DNA of 11,153 nucleotides from an uncultured Magnetococcales bacterium (GTDB taxonomy: Bacteria; Pseudomonadota; Magnetococcia; Magnetococcales; Magnetaquicoccaceae), in assembly GCA_903913345.1 (NCBI GenBank), contig CAIWLA010000429.1:1-11153 (forward strand), written 5' to 3'. Shown in pieces: positions 6,697 through 11,153 of the stretch. Position 1 is the stretch's first letter. Every line of letters starts with the position of its first letter. The notes below the pieces were generated by a model that did not search any database, had not been told where the DNA came from, and was given only the letters and a program-made list of their open reading frames with translations. A program made the translations under genes and the position numbers.

Positions 6697-8064
6697 CTAG
6701 ACGATAATACTGACGCCATCGGTGGCAGAAATGAGGGTTCTTCCCTTCTCATCCGATCCCTTCACCGTGGAGGGATCCGGCACCACCGGGTTTGCGCCAC
6801 GCCCCATCCCCCCCTCCTGCGCCCCCCGCTCACCCGCAAATCCCCACTGGGCAGCGGCCTGATTGTCCGGTTGCTGATCCCCCACCTGGACCGTGACATC
6901 CCCGAAACCCATCTCCTGACGCGCCAGGGCCTCCTTCAATTGCGGCATCTGCCGGTTCAGGAGATCCCGCGTGGCGTCCGAATCAGTGGTGATCAACAGG
7001 TGGACCTGATTTTGTGCATCCACACGCAACCGCAGATCGATGGACCCCAAATCCTCCGGATGTAACGTGACCCGCATCTGCTCGGTCGCCCCCCCACGGG
7101 AAAGCACCCGCATCCGTCCCACCCGATCCATCAACTCATCCGCAAATTGGGGCGAGTTGGGCGATAACGGCGCGCCGGAACCGGAGACCGGATCCCCCTT
7201 GCCGTTGGTCGCAACGCGCAAACCCGCCGCGCCATCCCCCACCGACGAGATCGTCTCCACCGGATTGATCTCTGCCGTGCCCCCGCTGGTCCGATCGCCC
7301 GACCCAGCCCGCATCATGCTCTCCGCCAATACCGCCAGACCGGCACTGGGCAGGATGGCGGCCGTCGTCCGTATCCCCGCATCCGTCCCATCCGGCATCC
7401 GTTGCCCCTCTGGAGGCGGTGGCCCGCCGATCCCCAGGGCCGCCAGTTTTGCCAGCAACTCCTCCGGCGACAACGGGGCCTGACTCATATCCTGACCCGC
7501 ACCCTGATCCGCACCGACCGCCACGGAGGAGGAGATCGGTGCCGCCTGCTCTGGCACCCCCACGGGACCAACCCCCTCGGTCCCCTGTGGATCAACCCCC
7601 TTCGGCCTGGCCGGACCCTGCTTCTGATTGGCCTGGTCAACGGCACCCACCGACCCTTTTCCATCGGCCTTGGCGTGGAGATCCGACGCGGCGGATTTAT
7701 CTGCCTGGGCGGTCGCGGCATCCTCTCCGGGAGGCTTTTTGTGCCGGGTCCGCTCGGTCTGGCCTTTCTTGAGTCGAGAGGCCTCCTCTGTCTTGGCCTC
7801 GTCTGCCTGAGTGGCATCGGCTTTGGCCGCATCGGACTGCGTATTATGGCTCGCCTGGGTCGCCTCCTCGTCGGATGGGCCTGCCTTGGGCAGAGCCACC
7901 TTTGACGGATCCGTCCGGTCGGACATGGCACGACCCAGCGTGGCATCAAAAGTGGGATTGACCGCACGGGCGGCCGCCGCCAGAGAGGAGGCAGAGCGGC
8001 TCAATACAGCGAGCGCATCCACACCGGACGAAGAGACGGACGAAGAGAGCGTCGAAGGGGTCAT
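6697..8064 (-). CDS. fliK: flagellar hook-length control protein FliK
   Basis: FliK is a secreted molecular ruler: it measures the hook and, through its C-terminal domain, switches the export gate from hook to filament substrates. This 455-residue copy has the usual layout. A long disordered N-terminal part is rich in Ala, Lys, Asp, Gln and Pro (about 1-300). The compact Flg_hook domain (about 325-396) follows, with the family motif MRVTLHPEDLGSIDLRLRVD (LHPEDLG at 334-340) and then LLITTDSDATRDLLNRQMPQLKEAL. The tail is Gln/Gly-rich. The ATG at 8064 has GAGGT about ten bases upstream. It is the first gene of the flagellar operon, about 48 bases downstream of the predicted sigma54 start. Identity is based on the C-terminal domain and neighbours, since the N-terminal part is not conserved in this family. 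Confidence 0.92.
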   Translation of the reverse strand: MTPSTLSSSVSSSGVDALAVLSRSASSLAAAARAVNPTFDATLGRAMSDRTDPSKVALPKAGPSDEEATQASHNTQSDAAKADATQADEAKTEEASRLKKGQTERTRHKKPPGEDAATAQADKSAASDLHAKADGKGSVGAVDQANQKQGPARPKGVDPQGTEGVGPVGVPEQAAPISSSVAVGADQGAGQDMSQAPLSPEELLAKLAALGIGGPPPPEGQRMPDGTDAGIRTTAAILPSAGLAVLAESMMRAGSGDRTSGGTAEINPVETISSVGDGAAGLRVATNGKGDPVSGSGAPLSPNSPQFADELMDRVGRMRVLSRGGATEQMRVTLHPEDLGSIDLRLRVDAQNQVHLLITTDSDATRDLLNRQMPQLKEALARQEMGFGDVTVQVGDQQPDNQAAAQWGFAGERGAQEGGMGRGANPVVPDPSTVKGSDEKGRTLISATDGVSIIV

Positions 8065-8122
8065 CAGGCAGATACCTCAATCGTGGAACAACACACATCA
8101 AGATCGATTCACCAGACGCTGA

Positions 8123-8138
8123 AGCAACCGATATGCCA
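8123..8138 (-). promoter_or_regulatory. sigma54 (RpoN) promoter of the fliK-fliP operon
   Basis: The minus strand reads TGGCATA, four bases, then TTGCT, matching the -24/-12 consensus TGGCACG-N4-TTGCW. The invariant GG and GC are present and exactly ten bases apart. Transcription should start near 8112, giving a leader of about 48 bases before the fliK ATG. It lies just downstream of the terminator of the preceding gene, where an operon promoter is expected. Sigma54 control of hook/basal-body genes is known in many polarly flagellated bacteria and needs an NtrC-family activator, which is not encoded in this window. Confidence 0.75.
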
Positions 8139-8174
8139 CAACATAAACGATTGAAATGAATTGATTTTTTGTTT

Positions 8175-8187
8175 GTCTGTCACAGAC
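8175..8187. promoter_or_regulatory. 13-bp palindrome upstream of the sigma54 promoter
   Basis: GTCTGT-C-ACAGAC is a perfect odd palindrome with its centre about 43 bases upstream of the -24 element of the fliK promoter. Sigma54 promoters need an upstream enhancer bound by a dimeric NtrC-type protein. This dyad is the best candidate in the gap, although enhancers are often found further away and as pairs. Confidence 0.3.
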
Positions 8188-8222
8188 GGCAGGGGAGAAA
8201 TGGCTGGAAACGGAAAGAAAGT

Positions 8223-8257
8223 CCGGGAGGGGGCGGCAGTTTCTTCCCCCCTCCCGG
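8223..8257 (-). terminator. GC-rich terminator of the flavin oxidoreductase gene
   Basis: CCGGGAGGGGG and CCCCCTCCCGG form a perfect 11-bp stem around a 13-base loop, starting 14 bases past the stop codon of the oxidoreductase gene. On the minus strand the stem is followed by ACTTTCTTTCC, an interrupted T-rich tract. On the plus strand it is followed by TTTT, so it may also block antisense transcription. It separates the oxidoreductase gene from the fliK promoter. Confidence 0.6.
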
Positions 8258-8271
8258 TTTTGCCCGATGGG

Positions 8272-9255
8272 CTACAGGCAGGAGACCAACTCTTGAATAA
8301 TCTCGCTGGCGGGCTGAATGGATTTGACCAGACCCACGCTTTGACCGGCCATGACCGAACCGTATTCCACATCGCCGTCGATGGCGGCCCGCCGCAGGGC
8401 ACCCACCCAGAAATGTTCCAGTTCCAGTTGGGCCTCCTTGCGCTCCTTGCGGCCGGCACGCACCTCTTCAATCAATTCCAACTGCTTCTGGTTGAAGAGG
8501 GCCGTCCCCTTGTTGGCCAAAGCCCGGACCGGAATCACCGGCAAAATGGGATCAAACTGGGCGGTCACCACGGCATCACGGGACTGGGCGCGCAGAAAGG
8601 CCTGTTTGAAATGGTCGTGGGCGATGCACTCCGTGGCGCACACAAAGCGTGTGCCCAGTTGACAACCCGCCGCCCCCATCCCCACCAGACTGGCGACCAT
8701 TTTGCCGTTGGCAATCCCCCCCGCCACAAAGACCGGCACCGTATCCACCTGATGCAAAATTTCCTGGACCAGGACACCGGTCGCCACCGGCCCGACATGG
8801 CCACCCGCCTCATGTCCCTCAATGATCAAGGCCGAGGCCCCGCGCCGGACCAACCGTTGCCCCAACGCCAAAGAGGGGGCAAAAACGATCACCTTGACCC
8901 CACCATCCCGGAGCGCGGAGAGGGTCTCCTGTTCCGGCAGTCCCCCCGCCAGAATGCAGTGTCCAACCCCCTCCTCGATCACCATGCGGACCAGTTCGGG
9001 CAGTTCCGGGTGCATGGTGATCAGGTTGACTCCAAACGGGGCCGCCGTCCGCTCCCGGGTGGCACGAATCTCCTGACGCAACAAGGCAACCGGCATCCCC
9101 CCACCCGCCAGAACCCCAAAACCGCCCGCATTGGAGATGGCAGAGACCAGATTGCGCTCGGACAACCAGGACATGGCCCCACCCAGAATGGCATGACGCA
9201 CCCCCAGAAAGGTACACCCTCTGACCCAGGATTCCGGCAGCGGTAGACGACTCAT
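8272..9255 (-). CDS. nitronate monooxygenase / FabK-like FMN oxidoreductase
   Basis: This 327-residue TIM-barrel flavoprotein belongs to the nitronate monooxygenase (2-nitropropane dioxygenase) / FabK family. Members bind FMN and either oxidise alkyl nitronates or, as FabK, reduce enoyl-ACP. Visible signatures are GGAMSW (25-30) near the N-terminus, NAGGFGVLAGG (42-52), and GVNLIT (75-80). The family hallmark GHEAGGHVG (147-155) carries the presumed active-site His, followed by the FMN-phosphate loops VAGGIANG (177-184) and GAAGCQLGTRF (194-204). The sequence alone does not decide between the two activities. The ATG at 9255 has GGGAGGAG nine bases upstream. It sits between two terminators and looks monocistronic. 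There is no sequence link to flagella; co-location with fliK may be accidental. Confidence 0.87.
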   Translation of the reverse strand: MSRLPLPESWVRGCTFLGVRHAILGGAMSWLSERNLVSAISNAGGFGVLAGGGMPVALLRQEIRATRERTAAPFGVNLITMHPELPELVRMVIEEGVGHCILAGGLPEQETLSALRDGGVKVIVFAPSLALGQRLVRRGASALIIEGHEAGGHVGPVATGVLVQEILHQVDTVPVFVAGGIANGKMVASLVGMGAAGCQLGTRFVCATECIAHDHFKQAFLRAQSRDAVVTAQFDPILPVIPVRALANKGTALFNQKQLELIEEVRAGRKERKEAQLELEHFWVGALRRAAIDGDVEYGSVMAGQSVGLVKSIQPASEIIQELVSCL

Positions 9256-9314
9256 CGATCGATACTCCTCCCTTGTGTGGTGGGCGTCCGGCAGGAACGG
9301 CCTAAAGACGCCAC

Positions 9315-9341
9315 AAAAAAAAGACCGGGCAAAGCCCGGTC
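9315..9341 (-). terminator. intrinsic terminator of the 132-residue orphan gene
   Basis: On the minus strand GACCGGGC-TTT-GCCCGGTC, a perfect 8-bp stem with a 3-base loop, is followed at once by eight T residues. This is a textbook rho-independent terminator 25 bases past the stop codon of the gene at 9367-9765. Its strength implies that the oxidoreductase gene downstream needs its own promoter in the short stretch 9256-9314, where I recognise none. Confidence 0.9.
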
Positions 9342-9366
9342 ATACCGTCACCCTCAACCCATCGCC

Positions 9367-9765
9367 TCAGGCGGCGGCCGCATCTTCCAGCTCAGGCAGC
9401 ATCTGCTCAGGAAGCACCACTGGATCAGAGGCCATCTCACGCGGCCTGGTCCGGCGCGACTCCGGGATCAGACAGACCTTCAACCGATCTTCCAGGCGAT
9501 TCAAGGCCCACTTCGGATCAATGTTGACCAGGGAGCAGATCCAGTTGAAGGATCCAGGTTCCATGGAGACAGAGTGAAACCACTTTTTCAATGTGCGATA
9601 ATCATAACGAAATACGGGATCTTCCATGATGGTCGGATCCTGACGATACCGCTCCAGGGCAACCAGATCACGCACGGCCCGGTCCATGACCGCCATCCAC
9701 AAGTGCGTATCATTATTGTCGCAGATCGGCTCGTTGACCACTTCCGAAACCATTGATTTCTTCAT
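9367..9765 (-). CDS. hypothetical protein, 132 residues
   Basis: I do not recognise this protein with confidence. It is soluble, with no signal peptide or membrane helix. Residues 21-41 form an amphipathic helix-like segment (HLWMAVMDRAVRDLVALERY). The central block KKWFHSVSMEPGSFNWIC (60-77) is followed by SLVNIDPKWALNRLEDRL (78-95). This resembles, from memory, small proteobacterial hypothetical proteins with a trailing 'EP.SF.W.C..L..DP' pattern and a short helical DNA-binding-like fold; that is only an impression. The C-terminus is Pro/Glu/Ala-rich. I chose the ATG at 9765; a TTG at 9777 is in frame but has its GAGG ribosome site too close. The strong terminator after it, and codon use like its neighbours, support a real expressed gene. 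It faces the STAS gene across a 623-base divergent region. Confidence 0.65.
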   Translation of the reverse strand: MKKSMVSEVVNEPICDNNDTHLWMAVMDRAVRDLVALERYRQDPTIMEDPVFRYDYRTLKKWFHSVSMEPGSFNWICSLVNIDPKWALNRLEDRLKVCLIPESRRTRPREMASDPVVLPEQMLPELEDAAAA

Positions 9766-10119
9766 AGGGACGCTCAACCTCTTCGTAGTAAGGTGTTCCA
9801 GCTTTTCCAGGTTTTACCCAAACCAGGGGGGCAGGGCCACAGACAACCAACCCTTTATTGACCAAGCCAACCGGGCACAGGAGACTGTACGGCGCAACAG
9901 AAACCTCCCCAGGACGGCCAACGCTCCAAATCCCAGGTGCCTCAAACCACCGACCTGACCTCCAACCCGCAACGGTGCCACCCCCCCCCGCTGCACCCAA
10001 CAGGGCACCCAATCAACCAACTGGGGGGGAATGTAGCAAATCGTATCGGAAAAGGGTACAAAAAAATGCACCCATCCGAAAAAAATCAAATTGACCGGTT
10101 TGACCCGACTGGAAACAAT

Positions 10120-10149
10120 TTGTTATCATTTTGTTTTTACTGTTAATAT
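10120..10149 (+). promoter_or_regulatory. sigma70-like promoter in the AT-rich core
   Basis: TTGTTA (10120-10125), 18 bases, then TAATAT (10144-10149) resemble -35 and -10 hexamers. A start near 10156 would leave a leader of about 230 bases before the STAS gene, long enough to hold a regulatory RNA element, though I recognise none. It could alternatively drive a small RNA. Confidence 0.3.
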
Positions 10150-10304
10150 TATTCAATCCAGGTCGGCAACCGCCCGCCGCACATCCCATGGATGTCACGC
10201 AATGTATCGCCTGTTATGGTCAAAAATGGGATCTCGCCGGTTGAATTGCGCCCCCTCCCTCCGGGTTTACGCCAGCGGACTGTTGCCCAGGGCATTAAAC
10301 GGCG

Positions 10305-10332
10305 TTGACTTCTCCATTTTAACCGTTATCCT
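10305..10332 (+). promoter_or_regulatory. sigma70-like promoter of the STAS-receiver pair
   Basis: TTGACT (5/6 match to the -35 consensus), 16 bases, then TATCCT (4/6 match to the -10). The predicted start near 10339 gives a leader of about 50 bases before the STAS gene ATG. It is the better placed of the two plus-strand candidates. Confidence 0.4.
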
Positions 10333-10388
10333 TGTGCGGTACTGTTTTCTGCTCCATCCGATGGGTGATTTTAAAAGGGGTAATCGTT

Positions 10389-10703
10389 ATGTCCGGCACT
10401 ATTTCCATTGCACGCACTGATCATGAAACCACCATCAGCATCAAGGGTCGGTTCAACTTCGAGATGCACTCCCAGTTTCGGGCGGCTTACCAGGAAGAGA
10501 CGATGGACAAAAGCCGCAGCCGGCGTTTTGTCATCGACCTGACCGGCACCGAGTATATCGACTCTTCCGCCTTGGGCATGTTGCTCCTGTTGCGCGAAGA
10601 GGCCGGCACCAACGAGGCCGACATTGAGATAGCCAATGCCCGCCCGGAAATTCGCAAAATTTTGGAAACAGCCAACTTTCAGCGTCTGTTCAAAATCATG
10701 TAG
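10389..10703 (+). CDS. STAS-domain anti-sigma factor antagonist (HsbA/SpoIIAA-like)
   Basis: This 104-residue protein is a single STAS domain, a phospho-switchable partner that binds an anti-sigma factor or kinase when unphosphorylated. Signs are the first strand TISIKGRFNFEMHSQFRAAY (15-34), the core RRFVIDLTGTEYIDSSALGMLLLL (45-68), and C-terminal RPEIRKILETANFQRLF. The Asp-Ser-Ser-Ala motif (58-61) places the phospho-acceptor at Ser60, equivalent to Ser58 of SpoIIAA. The GRF-F---H--FR-AY start resembles, from memory, HsbA-type antagonists paired with receiver-phosphatase proteins. The ATG at 10389 has AGGGG eight bases upstream; longer readings lack a ribosome site. A response regulator follows 64 bases later on the same strand, giving a likely two-gene signalling unit. 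Confidence 0.9.
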   Translation: MSGTISIARTDHETTISIKGRFNFEMHSQFRAAYQEETMDKSRSRRFVIDLTGTEYIDSSALGMLLLLREEAGTNEADIEIANARPEIRKILETANFQRLFKIM

Positions 10704-10767
10704 TTCGGTCTCTCAAGAGGGGCGGCAGCCCGGCGGATGATCCAAAAAACGGGATGTACAACGGGAA

Positions 10768-11153
10768 ATGAAAATCCTGATCGTCGATGATGACCGCATC
10801 AACAGCACAATTCTCAACCGCCTCTTGAGCCGGGAAGGTCATCAGGTGCTCTCTGCGGAGGATGGCCAGGCCGGGGTGGAGATGTTTGCCAGCGAGCGAC
10901 CGGAGTTGGTCCTGATGGACATCCGAATGCCGCGCATGAATGGCTATGAGGCGGCCCGGGAGATCAAGCGCATCAGTTCCGACCGGTTTGTGCCGGTCAT
11001 CTTCCTGACGGCTGTCACGGATGAGGAGGGGCTTGTCCAGTGCATTGAGTCGGGCGGGGATGATTTTCTGACCAAGCCGTTCAACCGCACCCTCCTCCAG
11101 GCCAAGATTGAGGCCATGGAGCGCATTCGGCGTCTGCACACGGAGTTGCATGC
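10768..11153 (+). CDS. response regulator receiver domain, N-terminal part (runs off the window)
   Basis: The reading frame is open from the ATG at 10768 to the window end (128 codons), so the gene is partial. It begins with a complete CheY-like receiver: KILIVDDDR with acidic Asp8/Asp9, phospho-acceptor Asp51 in LVLMDIRMPRMNGY, switch Thr81 in VIFLTAV, and Lys103 in FLTKPF. All catalytic residues are present. After residue 111 a charged helix (AKIEAMERIRRLHTEL) begins, which looks like a coiled-coil linker to an output domain beyond the window. Next to a STAS antagonist the most likely output is a PP2C/SpoIIE-type phosphatase that activates the antagonist, as in HsbR or RsbU-like proteins. 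A diguanylate cyclase or other output is also possible. The ribosome site (GGGA three bases upstream) is weak. Confidence 0.88.
   Translation, partial: MKILIVDDDRINSTILNRLLSREGHQVLSAEDGQAGVEMFASERPELVLMDIRMPRMNGYEAAREIKRISSDRFVPVIFLTAVTDEEGLVQCIESGGDDFLTKPFNRTLLQAKIEAMERIRRLHTELH

Larger units (their letters stand above)
9766..10388. other. long divergent intergenic region
   Basis: These 623 bases separate the minus-strand orphan gene from the plus-strand STAS gene. I find no convincing gene: the ORFs lack ribosome sites and family features. Three parts stand out. Near 9981-10029 a run of nine C and a run of seven G could pair around a 33-base loop. From 10036 to 10165 there is a markedly AT-rich core with A and T runs and two TTGACC copies nine bases apart (10091, 10100). 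After that come two candidate plus-strand promoters (listed separately). ACATCC-CAT-GGATGT at 10181-10195 is a small dyad. The region could hold the control elements of both flanking genes or an unrecognised small RNA. Confidence 0.5.

Noticed and set aside
9713..10012. 99-residue minus-strand frame overlapping the 5' end of the orphan gene
   Set aside because: Starts with TTG immediately after a stop codon, has no ribosome site, is glycine-rich partly because of the G-run, and overlaps the better-supported gene in another frame.
10332..10388. longer N-terminus for the STAS protein (19 extra residues)
   Set aside because: The extra residues lie over the candidate promoter and ribosome site and do not resemble a STAS domain; ATG at 10389 has AGGGG at ideal spacing.
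10091..10420. 109-residue plus-strand frame reaching into the STAS gene
   Set aside because: No ribosome site, no domain, and it overlaps the well-supported STAS start in a different frame.

Overview
The window is a GC-rich proteobacterial chromosome segment dominated by a compact flagellar operon on the minus strand. In transcription order it runs fliK - flgD - flgE - fliL - fliM - fliN - fliO - fliP (about 8064 down to 919). This covers hook-length control, hook cap, hook, basal-body/stator protein FliL, two C-ring (switch) proteins, and two export-apparatus proteins. Rod-to-hook-to-switch-to-export order of this kind is found in alphaproteobacterial-type and other non-enteric flagellar clusters. 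A magnetotactic or rhodospirillum-like proteobacterium is plausible, but nothing here fixes the taxon.

Region by region. (1) Positions 1-223 hold no convincing gene but carry an imperfect inverted repeat (7-19 / 194-207). (2) 224-601 (minus) encodes an excisionase/MerR-type DNA-binding domain joined to a response-regulator receiver domain that stops before its phospho-acceptor Asp. Its upstream region (602-730) has a sigma70-like promoter overlapped by two perfect palindromes. (3) 919-8064 (minus) is the flagellar operon, with tight or overlapping junctions at fliN/fliO/fliP. A strong sigma54 (-24/-12) promoter lies 5' of fliK at 8123-8138, and a weaker sigma54-like site lies 5' of flgE. (4) 8272-9255 (minus) is an FMN-dependent nitronate monooxygenase/FabK-like oxidoreductase with its own terminator, so it is probably transcriptionally separate from fliK. 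(5) 9367-9765 (minus) is an unrecognised 132-residue protein followed by a textbook intrinsic terminator. (6) 9766-10388 is a long non-coding divergent region with an AT-rich core. (7) 10389-10703 (plus) is a STAS-domain anti-sigma-factor antagonist. It is followed by a response regulator (10768 to the window end, plus), which is cut by the window edge.

How it fits together: the sigma54 promoter is expected to drive the hook/switch/export block, consistent with hierarchical flagellar regulation through RpoN and an NtrC-type activator. The divergent STAS + receiver pair resembles the HsbA/HsbR type of partner-switching module, which in Pseudomonas links phosphorylation to the flagellar anti-sigma factor FlgM. 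Its position beside a flagellar cluster makes a similar link worth testing, but that is inference. I do not see a wholly new system. The least explained items are the truncated HTH-receiver gene with its palindromic promoter, the 132-residue orphan protein, and the long divergent intergenic region.
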